From NCBI GenBank assembly GCA_905215115.1, contig CAJMOP010000003.1, positions 1 through 54,583 on the forward strand: a DNA stretch of 54,583 nucleotides, written 5' to 3'. Both the position numbers and the translations under genes were made by a program. This DNA comes from an uncultured bacterium (GTDB taxonomy: Bacteria; Actinomycetota; Coriobacteriia; Coriobacteriales; Coriobacteriaceae). Below the pieces are notes generated by a model. That model was not told where the DNA came from, searched no databases, and saw only the letters and a program-made list of their open reading frames with translations. Positions 33,252 to 42,150 of the stretch are shown one piece after another (position 1 is the first letter of the stretch; the number at the start of each line of letters is the position of its first letter).

Positions 33252-34052
33252 ATGGCAGCACGTGCGGACAACGTTTCGCGTGTCGACCATGATGGAGTTA
33301 CGTTGGTGGAGGGCGCGACATCCGATGTCCGCTTTGCCTTTACCGAGCGTACCGGTGGCGTTTCTGAAGATGCGTACTCCTCGCTCAACCTGGGCTCGCA
33401 TGTAGGCGATGACCCCTTTGCTGTTCAAGAAAATCGTCGTCGAGCGCTCGAAGCTATGGGCGCCACTGAGTGCGAGCATAATCTGCTCGTGCCCAATCAG
33501 GTACATGGTGACCATATCGTTACGGTGACTTCGAACGGCGCCGACGATCTTGAGGCTGTTCGCGAGCAGATTGCCGAGGGCTGCGATGCCATCGTCTGTA
33601 CGGCCCATGACGTGCCCGTGCTGCTCTGCTTTGCCGACTGCGCTCCCGTGGTGCTGGTGGCCCCTGGCGGATTTGCCGTGGTGCACTCCGGTTGGAAGGG
33701 CACGATTGCACGTATTTCTGCCAAGGCGTGCCAGGCGCTTTGCGATGCTGCCGGCTGCGATGCGAGCGACGTTTCCGCCTATATCGGCCCCCATATCTTG
33801 GCTGACGAATATGAGGTATCCCAGGAACTCATGGATCGCTTTGCCGCCGAGTTCTCGTGCGTCGATGCGAGCACCTCTCGCATGCTCGATCTTTCCGCTG
33901 CCATTTGCGAGGCGCTGGTAGATGTCGGTGTCGACGCGGATAATATCGTGGATACCCAGCTTTCGACTGTGCGTCAGAACGACCGCTTTTATTCCTACCG
34001 TAACGAGGACGGCACCTGTGGGCGCCATGCTGCGATCGGCGTGATGCTATGA
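33252..34052 (+). CDS. pgeF: PgeF/YlmD family protein (multicopper polyphenol oxidase fold)
   Basis: This 266-aa protein of the YfiH/YlmD (DUF152) family has members with purine nucleoside phosphorylase/deaminase activity and, in E. coli, an editing role for peptidoglycan precursors. Family motifs are present: SSLNLGSHVGDDP, ADCAPVVLV with the zinc-ligand Cys, VVHSGWKGT with the zinc-ligand His, and YIGPHI. The start follows AGGAGG at MAARADN. It is the ylmD position directly after ftsZ. Its stop TGA overlaps the pstS ATG (ATGA), so it is translationally coupled to the phosphate operon. Confidence 0.85.
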   Translation: MAARADNVSRVDHDGVTLVEGATSDVRFAFTERTGGVSEDAYSSLNLGSHVGDDPFAVQENRRRALEAMGATECEHNLLVPNQVHGDHIVTVTSNGADDLEAVREQIAEGCDAIVCTAHDVPVLLCFADCAPVVLVAPGGFAVVHSGWKGTIARISAKACQALCDAAGCDASDVSAYIGPHILADEYEVSQELMDRFAAEFSCVDASTSRMLDLSAAICEALVDVGVDADNIVDTQLSTVRQNDRFYSYRNEDGTCGRHAAIGVML

Positions 34053-34885
34053 GAAAGATCGTATCGGTCCTGAGCGCCGCTGTGCTTACGCTTACGCTGT
34101 GTGCCTGTTCTTCGGGATCTTCTACCTCTTCCATTACCGTGGCCGGCTCCACGACCTGCCTTCCTATCGCCGAAATTGCGGCAGAGGGCTTTAAGGAAGA
34201 GACCGGCATCGACGTGCTCGTTTCCGGTTTGGGCTCTTCCGCTGGCATCGAAGCCGTCAGCGCTGGCACGGCCGATATCGCCAGCTCCTCCCGTGGACTC
34301 AATGCCGACGAACAGGATCTGGGCCTGACTCCCATCGTCATTGCCCACGACGGTATCGCGGTCATCGTGAACGAAGACAACCCCGTCGATAACCTCTCGA
34401 CCGAGCAGCTCCGCGATATCTATGCCGGCAAGATCACCAACTGGAAAGAAGTCGGTGGCGAGGACCTGAGGATTCAGGTTATCAACCGAGATGAGGCGTC
34501 TGGCACGCGTGAAGCCTTCCGTACCATCGTGATGGACGGCACCCCGTTCGATCGCCGCTCCGCCGTTCTTTCGGGCACGGGCCAGGTGCGCGACGTGGTA
34601 TCTCGTTCGCGCGGTGCCATTGGCTACATTTCGCTGGGCTTCGTCGATAGCCTCAATGCCAAGACCTCGGTCAAGGCCGTCTCGGTCAACCATGTCGAGG
34701 CGTCCGAGAAGACGGTCGCGAGTGGCGGCTATCCCATCTCGCGCGACCTTTACTTCTTTGTGAAGGGTGCGCCTTCGCAGCAGGCGCAGGATTACATCGA
34801 CTACGTGACGTCCGAAAAGATGGACAAGCAGATTCGCGAGGCGGGCTTTATTCCCGTCACCAACGACGAGAAGGGGAGTGAGTAG
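34049..34885 (+). CDS. pstS: Phosphate ABC transporter substrate-binding lipoprotein
   Basis: PstS captures phosphate outside the membrane for PstCAB. The 278-aa protein has a lipoprotein signal (hydrophobic stretch ending LTLCAC, lipidated C20), then the PstS motifs AGSTTCLPIAEIAAEGF, SSRGL, GIAVIVNEDNPVDNLS, and RDEASGTREAF. The length matches the short Gram-positive type. It overlaps pgeF by 4 nt and is followed by pstC after 1 nt, so it belongs to one transcript with both. Confidence 0.93.
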   Translation: MRKIVSVLSAAVLTLTLCACSSGSSTSSITVAGSTTCLPIAEIAAEGFKEETGIDVLVSGLGSSAGIEAVSAGTADIASSSRGLNADEQDLGLTPIVIAHDGIAVIVNEDNPVDNLSTEQLRDIYAGKITNWKEVGGEDLRIQVINRDEASGTREAFRTIVMDGTPFDRRSAVLSGTGQVRDVVSRSRGAIGYISLGFVDSLNAKTSVKAVSVNHVEASEKTVASGGYPISRDLYFFVKGAPSQQAQDYIDYVTSEKMDKQIREAGFIPVTNDEKGSE

Positions 34886-34886
34886 C

Positions 34887-35813
34887 ATGGAAGCACAGGA
34901 AAACTCCCAGACTGAGCAGAATGCTCAGGCGCCCAAGAAGCGCGAGCTGGCGCTCGTATCGCGCAGCACCTATATCAAGGAGAAGGCGCTGCAGTGGATC
35001 TTTTTTGCCTGCGCGTTCTTGGCGGTTGTTACCGTCATCCTGATTTTTGTCTTTACCACGTACTCGGCGCTGCCCGTCTTTACCGACATCGGTCTGGCGG
35101 ACTTCTTTAGCTTTACGTGGGCGCCCTCTGAGGGTCACTACGGCATCGTGTCGCTGCTTGCCGGCTCGGGTCTGGTGACCGTCGGCGCGCTCGCCATGGG
35201 TGTGCCCCTAGGCGTGGGCACGGCCGTGTATCTGGTCGAGATCGCCAGCAAGCGCGTGCGCAAGCTCATCAGCCCTGCCGTTGACCTGTTGGCCGGCATC
35301 CCTTCTATCATCTATGGCTTCTTTGGCATGATCATCATCCGCCCGTTTATCGCACAACTGACCGGCGGTCTTGGTTTTGGCGCGCTGACGGCGTGGTTCG
35401 TGCTCGCCATTATGATCGTGCCCACCATCACGACGCTTACCATCGATGCTCTCAATTCCATTCCCATGGGCATTCGCGAGGCATCGTATGCCATGGGCGC
35501 CACCAAGTGGCAGACTATCTATAAGGTCGTGTTACCTGCCGCCAAGCTGGGTATCGTGGATGCCATCGTGCTGGGTATGGGCCGTGCCATCGGCGAGACC
35601 ATGGCCGTGCTCATGGTCGTGGGTAACGCCCCGGTTATTCCCGACAGCATTGCGAGCCCCATCTCGACGCTCACGAGCCAGATTGCGCTCGACATGAGCT
35701 ATTCCTCGGGTCTGCATCGCTCGGCGCTGTTCGGCATGGGCGTGGTCCTGTTTATCATTTCCGCCACGCTGGTGGGCATCGTCCGCCTGGTTTCCAAGAA
35801 GAAGAGGGGGTAG
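34887..35813 (+). CDS. pstC: Phosphate ABC transporter permease PstC
   Basis: This 308-aa membrane permease subunit pairs with PstA. It has a charged N-terminus of ~30 residues, then about six transmembrane segments. The ABC permease EAA loop is seen in GIREASYAMGATKWQTIYKVVLPAA, along with GIPSIIYGFFGM. ATG at 34887 is 8 nt after AAGGGGAG; the GTG three codons earlier overlaps that ribosome site. Confidence 0.94.
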   Translation: MEAQENSQTEQNAQAPKKRELALVSRSTYIKEKALQWIFFACAFLAVVTVILIFVFTTYSALPVFTDIGLADFFSFTWAPSEGHYGIVSLLAGSGLVTVGALAMGVPLGVGTAVYLVEIASKRVRKLISPAVDLLAGIPSIIYGFFGMIIIRPFIAQLTGGLGFGALTAWFVLAIMIVPTITTLTIDALNSIPMGIREASYAMGATKWQTIYKVVLPAAKLGIVDAIVLGMGRAIGETMAVLMVVGNAPVIPDSIASPISTLTSQIALDMSYSSGLHRSALFGMGVVLFIISATLVGIVRLVSKKKRG

Positions 35814-35816
35814 GCT

Positions 35817-36722
35817 ATGTCCGATTCCGTTGACACGACGGTCGATACGACCTCGTCGCGCGAGCGCATCAAGCGTGCCCTTTCCCACGGCAAGAAGGGC
35901 CGCATCAACAAGGACCTGTCCAACAAGATCATGCTTGGCGTGTTCCGTGCCGCGGCATACATCACCACGCTGGTGCTGGTCGCTATCATCGCCTACGTGG
36001 TCATCAACGGCCTGCCACACATCTCGCTCGACTTTATCTTCGGTTGGCCCCAGGGCGTCAACGCCGAGGGCGGTATTTGGCCCACGATCGTCTCGACCGT
36101 CTATGTGACGGCGCTCGCCATGCTTATCTGCACGCCGATCGCTGTGCTGGCAGCCGTCTATCTGGCCGAGTACGCCAAGCAGGGCAAGGTCGTCGAGCTC
36201 ATTCGCTACGCTGCAGACGCTTTGGCCTCGGTGCCCTCCATCGTTATGGGCCTGTTTGGCTACGCCTTGTTTGTCGAGGCTATGGGTCTGGGCCTTTCGA
36301 TGGTCTCTGCCGCTCTGGCACTCGCGCTCTTGATGCTTCCCATCGTCATGCGCACCACCGAAGAGGCCATTCGCGCCGTTCCGCGCTATATCCGTTGGGG
36401 TGCGTACGGCCTGGGAGCCACCAAGTGGCAGGTGGTCTCCAAGATCGTGCTTCCTTCTGCCTTTGGCCGTATTGCCACGGGCATCGTCCTCGCCATCGGC
36501 CGCGCCATTGGCGAGACCGCGGTGGTGCTCTACACCATGGGTCAGGCCATCAATCTACCTATTTCGCCGCTCGATTCCGGCCGCCCCATGACGGTTCACC
36601 TGTATCTGCTTGCCAACGACGGCATCAACATGAACGCAGCCTACGGCACCGCGCTCTTGCTGATGGTGATCATTTTGGCCTTCAACCTGTTTGCGCGCTT
36701 CCTGTCGCGCAAGCGTCGCTAG
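35817..36722 (+). CDS. pstA: Phosphate ABC transporter permease PstA
   Basis: The second Pst permease, 301 aa, has a charged N-terminus and about six transmembrane segments. PstA motifs include GGIWPTIVSTVYVT, SVPSIVMGLFGY, the EAA loop RYIRWGAYGLGATKWQVVSKIVLP and IGRAIGETAVVLYTMG. It starts 3 nt after pstC behind GAGGGGG and is followed by pstB after 12 nt. Confidence 0.94.
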   Translation: MSDSVDTTVDTTSSRERIKRALSHGKKGRINKDLSNKIMLGVFRAAAYITTLVLVAIIAYVVINGLPHISLDFIFGWPQGVNAEGGIWPTIVSTVYVTALAMLICTPIAVLAAVYLAEYAKQGKVVELIRYAADALASVPSIVMGLFGYALFVEAMGLGLSMVSAALALALLMLPIVMRTTEEAIRAVPRYIRWGAYGLGATKWQVVSKIVLPSAFGRIATGIVLAIGRAIGETAVVLYTMGQAINLPISPLDSGRPMTVHLYLLANDGINMNAAYGTALLLMVIILAFNLFARFLSRKRR

Positions 36723-36734
36723 TTAAGGAGTCCC

Positions 36735-37538
<804 letters not shown>

Positions 37539-37630
37539 TCGGTGCGACTAGTCCCAAGCCGATCGGACCTGGTCCGGTGCGTATTCACTGTGCGGGCGGC
37601 ATAACCGCACCCAACTGATTGGAGTGAACC
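37539..37630 (+). promoter_or_regulatory. Small hairpins between pstB and phoU
   Basis: CGGACC/GGTCCG and GTGCGG/CCGCAC form short hairpins without a T tract. They may lower phoU expression relative to pst or protect the upstream mRNA. Confidence 0.3.
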
Positions 37631-38488
37631 ATGCGCAAACTGTTTTCCCGTCAGCTCATCGAGGCCCGTCACGAGATGCTGAGCATCTACGAGGCCGTCG
37701 ATCTAGCCCTCCACGATGCCGTGAAGGCCTATGTGACCGACGACCGCAAGCTCGCCACCAAGACCAAGAAGCGCACGCTTTCGATTGACGCACGCTGCGC
37801 CAACCTGGAGGCCGTCTGCTACAACCTGATCGCCACGCAGTCACCGGTCGCCTCCGACTTCCGCCTGCTTCAGACGATCATCTACGTCGACTTTAACCTG
37901 CAGCGCATGACCGATAAGGTTCGCCAGATCTGCCGCGCCGCGCGTCACATGGTCAAGGCCGACATCTCGCTGCCCCAGGAGCTCGTCGGTACGGTTGAAG
38001 CCGAGGCCGAAGCTGTTTACCAGGTGCTGGGCTCTTCGCTTTCTGCGCTCGTCACCAATGACATGTCCATCATCTGCAACTTGGCCGTCGAGGACGAGCC
38101 GGTGCACGCCGCCTACGAGAAGTTCTTCCGCACCTTTAACCGTATGGATACGGGCGACTTTATGGACGATGACAGCAACTATGACGACCTGCGCCGCGCT
38201 ATCATGGTTTCGCGCTACCTCGATCGCATCGCTTCGATTTCCATCGATGCCGCTTGCCGTCTGACCTTCCTGTTGACTGGTCAGCGTATGAACGCCGGCG
38301 ATATCGCCCGTGTGGACGAGGATGAGCTCGAGAGCATGCGCGTGCCTTCGGGCGAGGGTGTTATCATGAGGCCCGCCGTCGACGCTCGCTACGTTGCCAA
38401 GGTGCCCGCTAACGAGGTCAGCGAGGGTCTTCGCTACCTGCTCGATCATCTTGAGGACGAGGACGATGGCGAGGACGACGAGGAGTAA
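37631..38488 (+). CDS. phoU: Phosphate signalling protein PhoU
   Basis: PhoU restrains Pst import and the phosphate two-component system. The 285-aa all-helical protein has two PhoU repeats: one around FDDLQ-like LIATQSPVASDFRLLQTIIYVDFNLQRM (about residues 65-95) and one around DLRRAIMVSRYLDRIASISIDAA (about 185-210). It is longer than the usual ~220 aa, with a C-terminal extension ending in the acidic DEDDGEDDEE. GGAGTG lies before the ATG. It closes the pst operon. Confidence 0.88.
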   Translation: MRKLFSRQLIEARHEMLSIYEAVDLALHDAVKAYVTDDRKLATKTKKRTLSIDARCANLEAVCYNLIATQSPVASDFRLLQTIIYVDFNLQRMTDKVRQICRAARHMVKADISLPQELVGTVEAEAEAVYQVLGSSLSALVTNDMSIICNLAVEDEPVHAAYEKFFRTFNRMDTGDFMDDDSNYDDLRRAIMVSRYLDRIASISIDAACRLTFLLTGQRMNAGDIARVDEDELESMRVPSGEGVIMRPAVDARYVAKVPANEVSEGLRYLLDHLEDEDDGEDDEE

Positions 38489-38525
38489 GTGACCCCGTTC
38501 GTCGAAAGATTGTAAATACCTAAGT

Positions 38526-38563
38526 GAGCGCGGCCTTGCACATGCGGGGCCGCGCTCTTGCGT
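38526..38563 (+). terminator. Terminator-like hairpin after phoU
   Basis: GAGCGCGGCC (38526-38535) pairs with GGCCGCGCTC (38548-38557), followed by TTGCGTT. It separates the pst operon from yggS-sepF. Confidence 0.65.
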
Positions 38564-38607
38564 TAGCATGGGACTACTTGTTTGGCTGTCAGCGGAGGCG
38601 ATTAGCA

Positions 38608-39345
38608 ATGGATAACTATTTGGACTTGATGCGCGCTCGCCGCGAGCAGATTCTGGAACGTTTTTATGCGGCGCTCGATCGCGCGGGCCGCCCCCACGAC
38701 GCCGCGCGCCTCATTGCCGTGTCCAAGACCGTTGGTGTCGATGAGACCGTTGCCGCCATCCAGACGGGGTATCGCAATTTTGCCGAGAACCGCCCGCAGG
38801 AGCTGGTTCGCAAGCTCACGGGTCTGGCGGAGCATCCGGAGCTGCCCGAGGTGCGCTTCGATATGATCGGCAACCTGCAGACCAATAAGATCAATGCGGT
38901 GCTGGGCTCAGCCGAGCTGATTCACTCGGTGGGTTCGCTGCATCTGGCGCAGGCGATCTCGAGCCGTGCTGTCCGCAAGATTGAGGCAGGCGAGCTCGCC
39001 GGCCCCCAGTGTGTGCTCATCGAGGTCAATGTGAGTGGTGAGGAGTCGAAGGGAGGCTTTTCGCCCGATGAGATTCGCGCCGCCGCGGGTGAGCTTGCGG
39101 AACTTGAGGGAATTTGCGTACAGGGGCTTATGACTATGGCGCCCCGGGGGAATAAGGATGTGGCACGCCGCACCTTTGCGGGGCTTCGTGAGCTGAGGGA
39201 TGAGCTGGAGGCTGCGCATCCCGATTTGAACCTGCCTGAGCTTTCCTGCGGCATGAGCGAGGACTTTGAGCCTGCCCTTGAGGAGGGCTCTACGCTCGTT
39301 CGCCTGGGCAGGGTAGTATTTAGCCCGGAGTTTGCAGTAAAATAA
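38608..39345 (+). CDS. yggS: YggS/YlmE family PLP homeostasis protein
   Basis: This 245-aa single-domain alanine-racemase-fold protein binds pyridoxal phosphate and is involved in vitamin B6 balance in the family. PLP lysine K40 lies in IAVSKTV; FAENRPQELVRK, HMIGNLQ-like FDMIGNLQTNKIN, ECGM-like LSCGMSEDFEPAL and GSTLVRLGRVVF are family motifs. The start follows GGAGG at MDNYLDLM; an earlier in-frame start lies inside the preceding hairpin. In Gram-positives ylmE normally follows ylmD directly; here pst-phoU intervenes. Confidence 0.9.
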   Translation: MDNYLDLMRARREQILERFYAALDRAGRPHDAARLIAVSKTVGVDETVAAIQTGYRNFAENRPQELVRKLTGLAEHPELPEVRFDMIGNLQTNKINAVLGSAELIHSVGSLHLAQAISSRAVRKIEAGELAGPQCVLIEVNVSGEESKGGFSPDEIRAAAGELAELEGICVQGLMTMAPRGNKDVARRTFAGLRELRDELEAAHPDLNLPELSCGMSEDFEPALEEGSTLVRLGRVVFSPEFAVK

Positions 39346-39405
39346 GGCTCTGAAGTGCGCACTGATTATCGGGGCGCCTGCACTAAACCGCGAGAGGACA
39401 CAACC

Positions 39406-40128
39406 ATGGGCTTCCTTGACGAGATTAAAAATAAGATGCACCTGGGCGGCCAGCAGGGTTACGACCAGGGTTATGGCCAGGACGACGACTACGGCTACGA
39501 TGACGGCTATGACGATAGTTATCAGGGCAACGGCTACGGCGGTGCTTCGGGCGAGGGCTTCTACACCCAAGACGAGCCGAGCAACGGCCTGCTTGGTCAG
39601 ACGCGCCGCGGTGAAGCTGAGTCGGTTGCCGTGTATACGCGCTCCGGTCAGCTGGTCGGCGATGACTCCCGCCATGCCACGACGTATAACCCGCCTTCGC
39701 GCTCGCAGGACAGTGTTGCGAGCGGTTATCGTCCTGGTGCCTATGACACGCCGTCGAGCTACGCCGAGAACACCCGCGCCCGTGCCGCCGCTGCGCCCGC
39801 GCCTGCACCGAGTGATGCCTCGGCCTATGCGAGCAATATCATCAACGCCACGCCGCAGCTGCCGGCCTATGTCCTGCGCCCCGAGAGCTATGACGACGTG
39901 GAGACCGTGGTGCGCCGCGTTCGCACCAAGCAGCCTGTCGCACTGATTTTTGTGGGCGTACGCACCGAAGTTGCTAAGCGCGTCTTGGACTTCTCTTACG
40001 GCTTTGCCTGCGGTCTGGGTGCCACGGTCAAGGAGGTGGGCGACCGCGTGTTCATGGTGCTGCCCGCCGGCTGCGAGGTCAAAGATTCCGATCTCAAGAA
40101 GCTTCGTGCCGACGGCTACCTTAAGTAA
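39406..40128 (+). CDS. sepF: Cell division protein SepF
   Basis: SepF anchors FtsZ to the membrane and replaces FtsA in this lineage. The 240-aa protein has the N-terminal amphipathic membrane-binding helix MGFLDEIKNKMHLG, a long low-complexity linker rich in Gly, Tyr, Asp and Gln (about residues 15-150), and the C-terminal SepF domain from YVLRPESYDDVETVVRRV through FSYGFACGLGATVKEVGDRVFMVLP. The linker is longer than in Bacillus SepF. GAGAGGAC precedes the ATG. It is followed after 21 nt by yggT. Confidence 0.92.
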   Translation: MGFLDEIKNKMHLGGQQGYDQGYGQDDDYGYDDGYDDSYQGNGYGGASGEGFYTQDEPSNGLLGQTRRGEAESVAVYTRSGQLVGDDSRHATTYNPPSRSQDSVASGYRPGAYDTPSSYAENTRARAAAAPAPAPSDASAYASNIINATPQLPAYVLRPESYDDVETVVRRVRTKQPVALIFVGVRTEVAKRVLDFSYGFACGLGATVKEVGDRVFMVLPAGCEVKDSDLKKLRADGYLK

Positions 40129-40149
40129 AGACAAGACGAGGAGATTCCC

Positions 40150-40431
40150 ATCAACATCTACACTATCGTCCAGCTGGTCAACACGCTGTTCAACTTCTAT
40201 TCCACGCTCATTGTCGTCTACTGCTTTATGACGTGGATTCCCATGAAGCAGGGTGGTTTGCTTCAGGATATTGCCGCGGTGCTTGATAGCGTGTGCGGTC
40301 CGTGGCTCAACCTGTTCCGTCGTTTCATCCCGCCGATGGGCGGTATCGATTTTTCGCCGGTCGTTGCGATTATTGCGTTGCAGTTGGTGCAGAGGCTGGT
40401 TCTGCAGCTTCTTATAGGTATACTCGTGTAG
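40150..40431 (+). CDS. yggT: YggT/YlmG family membrane protein with non-canonical start
   Basis: This 93-aa membrane protein of the YggT (YlmG) family has two hydrophobic hairpin segments and the family motif NLFRRFIPPMGGIDFSPVVAII. The frame between the sepF stop and the first ATG (40228) has no ATG, GTG or TTG. Yet the protein N-terminus YTIVQLVNTLFNFYSTLIVV, which belongs to the family, lies upstream of that ATG. GAGGAG (40138-40143) is 6 nt before ATC at 40150, so ATC is the likely start; ATT at 40144 abuts the ribosome site. A sequencing error or a true rare start are both possible. Function in the family is envelope or division related but not settled. Confidence 0.8.
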   Translation: MNIYTIVQLVNTLFNFYSTLIVVYCFMTWIPMKQGGLLQDIAAVLDSVCGPWLNLFRRFIPPMGGIDFSPVVAIIALQLVQRLVLQLLIGILV

Positions 40432-40492
40432 AACTGACTTAGTAACTTACGTCGGGCGTGTAGCGCCGAGGCGATGAAAAAGGAGACTTGTT

Positions 40493-41167
40493 ATGGCTAT
40501 TACCCCTGCAGACATCCAGGCTCAGACTTTCTCTGAGGCCAAGCGTGGCTACGATCCTGCCGAGGTCGACGTCTTCTTGGAGACGCTGTCCTCTGAGGTT
40601 GACGCTATGCTCGCTAAGATCGTCGACCTTAAGGGTCGTCTGACTGCTACCGAGCAGCAGCTTGCCGATGCGCAGGCTCAGCTTGCCCAGGCTCAGGATG
40701 CCCCCGCCCAGGCCGTTCCTGCCGCCCCCGTGGCTGCTCCCGCCCCTGACTTCTCCGCTCAGGAGCGCCAGATTTCCGCTGCCCTGATCGCTGCCCAGCA
40801 GACCGCTGAGACCATCGTCAACGATGCCAATGAGAACGCTGAGCGTATTCGCAACGAGGCTGACGCCAAGGCCCGCGAGGTTATCCGCCAGGCTCTGACC
40901 GAAAAGCAGGCCGAGCTCGAGGAGATCGATCGTCTCAAGGCTTCTCGTGAGGAGTTCAAGGCCGAGTATCTCAAGCTCATCCAGCACTTCATGGACGATG
41001 CCCAGAACTCCTTCCCGGCCGACCTCATGGCCTCCACGCCGGTCGGTTCTGCCGCTTCTCCTGCGGTGACTGTTCCCGCCGAGCCGCTGCCCGTCGCTGA
41101 CCCGGTTGTCCCCGTGGCCGATCCCTTCGCCCCGATCGACAACTTCGCTGCCGACGACCTGGACTAA
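40493..41167 (+). CDS. divIVA: Cell-division/polar growth protein DivIVA
   Basis: DivIVA is a coiled-coil protein that senses curved membrane at poles and septa. The 224-aa product opens with MAITPADIQAQTFSEAKRGYD, the membrane-binding domain with YDPAEVDVFLE, followed by a coiled coil (about residues 40-65), an Ala/Pro linker and a second coiled coil (about 95-165). The end is Pro/Val-rich and acidic. AAAAGGAG precedes the ATG. ylmH, often between ylmG and divIVA, is absent. Confidence 0.93.
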   Translation: MAITPADIQAQTFSEAKRGYDPAEVDVFLETLSSEVDAMLAKIVDLKGRLTATEQQLADAQAQLAQAQDAPAQAVPAAPVAAPAPDFSAQERQISAALIAAQQTAETIVNDANENAERIRNEADAKAREVIRQALTEKQAELEEIDRLKASREEFKAEYLKLIQHFMDDAQNSFPADLMASTPVGSAASPAVTVPAEPLPVADPVVPVADPFAPIDNFAADDLD

Positions 41168-41193
41168 CATTCGGCCTACAATTTAGTGCCTAG

Positions 41194-41223
41194 AAAGGAC
41201 CCGCAGCTTGCGGGTCCTTTTTT
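41194..41223 (+). terminator. Terminator after divIVA
   Basis: A 12-bp stem (41194-41205 with 41209-41220) has a 3-nt loop and a run of six T. Confidence 0.95.
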
Positions 41224-41248
41224 ATGACTGTACCGGGGCGCGCAACAT

Positions 41249-41286
41249 AAAAAACCGAGCCCTGCACATAGTGGCGCAGAACTCGG
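41249..41286 (-). terminator. Terminator after the nitroreductase gene (minus strand)
   Basis: Read on the minus strand, CCGAG..CTGC pairs with GCAG..CTCGG and is followed by TTTTTT. Confidence 0.8.
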
Positions 41287-41333
41287 CGAACCGGTGAGCG
41301 GTCAAGGATAGGTTTTAGGGCATGTCCCAAAAT

Positions 41334-41864
41334 CTACTTGAGGAGGAAGTCGGAGAGGGGAATGGTACGGGCCTCGCGATGCTCGGAATCGGCGATGTGG
41401 TCGGCAGGATATCCGCAGACGAGCATGTGATAGGGATAGACGCCCTCGGGCAGGTTGAACTGCTCCTGTGCCACCTCGGGCTTAAAATGGCATACCCAAC
41501 ACGTTCCCAGGCCCTGCTCGGTGGCCTCCATCATCATCTGATCGCACACTATGGACGTATCGATTTCACTGGAATTCATCTGGTCATACGGGCGCACCCA
41601 AGCGTCTTCGGTAACGCTACAAATAAGGAAGACAAGCGGAGCGCCAAAGATAGATCCATCACGAGCAAACCGAGGCTGACAAGCAGCAGCCTTCTCCAGA
41701 AGCTCAGGCGTATCCAGCACCATCACACGAGAAGGATGATTATTACAAGCAGAAGGAGCAATACGCCCAGCCTCAACAATGGCATCCACCACAGCCTGCT
41801 CAACAGAACGGTCCTCAAAAGAACGACAAGAATACCGGCCACGAGCCAGATCCAAATAAGACAT
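41334..41864 (-). CDS. Nitroreductase family protein
   Basis: This FMN-dependent oxidoreductase of the nitroreductase superfamily is 176 aa from the start MSYLDLARGRYSCRSF, preceded by AGGAGGG. The FMN-phosphate Arg-Ser-x-Arg-like RGRYSCRSF, the IAPSACNNHPSRVMVL segment and the C-terminal GLGTCWVCHFKP are typical of small nitroreductases. The substrate is unknown. The first half uses many T- and A-ending codons, unlike the C/G-ending neighbours, which may mark later acquisition. It stands alone, convergent with divIVA. Confidence 0.85.
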   Translation of the reverse strand: MSYLDLARGRYSCRSFEDRSVEQAVVDAIVEAGRIAPSACNNHPSRVMVLDTPELLEKAAACQPRFARDGSIFGAPLVFLICSVTEDAWVRPYDQMNSSEIDTSIVCDQMMMEATEQGLGTCWVCHFKPEVAQEQFNLPEGVYPYHMLVCGYPADHIADSEHREARTIPLSDFLLK

Positions 41865-42150
41865 ACAAGCCCTCCTAAAATTAAAAATCAAACAAACCAA
41901 AAGTAACCCAAAGAGTACCCAAAGCAGCAATCAGCCAAACGCTCATCAAGGGCCAAAGTGTCCGAACGGATACCAAAGGTCCCTTCAGCCAAACCCCCGT
42001 CGCGCTAAATCTATCAGCCAAAGTTCCCAATGGTGGTGCATAAGGGAGCGGGCCCGGCCGCTAATAACCTTTTGAACGACTCTGCTTGCAGCCGGAGTGA
42101 AAAAGGTTATTAGTGGCCGGGCCCGCGACCGGTGGGACATGTACCCCCAA
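41865..42150. other. Intergenic region with large hairpin and CAGCCAAA repeats
   Basis: No gene is supported in these 286 bp. The left part is purine-rich on the plus strand and repeats TCAGCCAAA three times (41931, 41977, 42012). The right part is the long hairpin at 42049-42125. Confidence 0.4.
42049..42125. repeat. 25-bp-stem palindrome downstream of the DUF47 gene
   Basis: The arms 42049-42073 and 42101-42125 pair over 25 positions with a single G-U mismatch around a 27-nt loop that has its own ACTC/GAGT pairing. There is no T tract. It could end minus-strand transcription from the DUF47-pit pair or be a REP-like palindrome. Confidence 0.65.
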
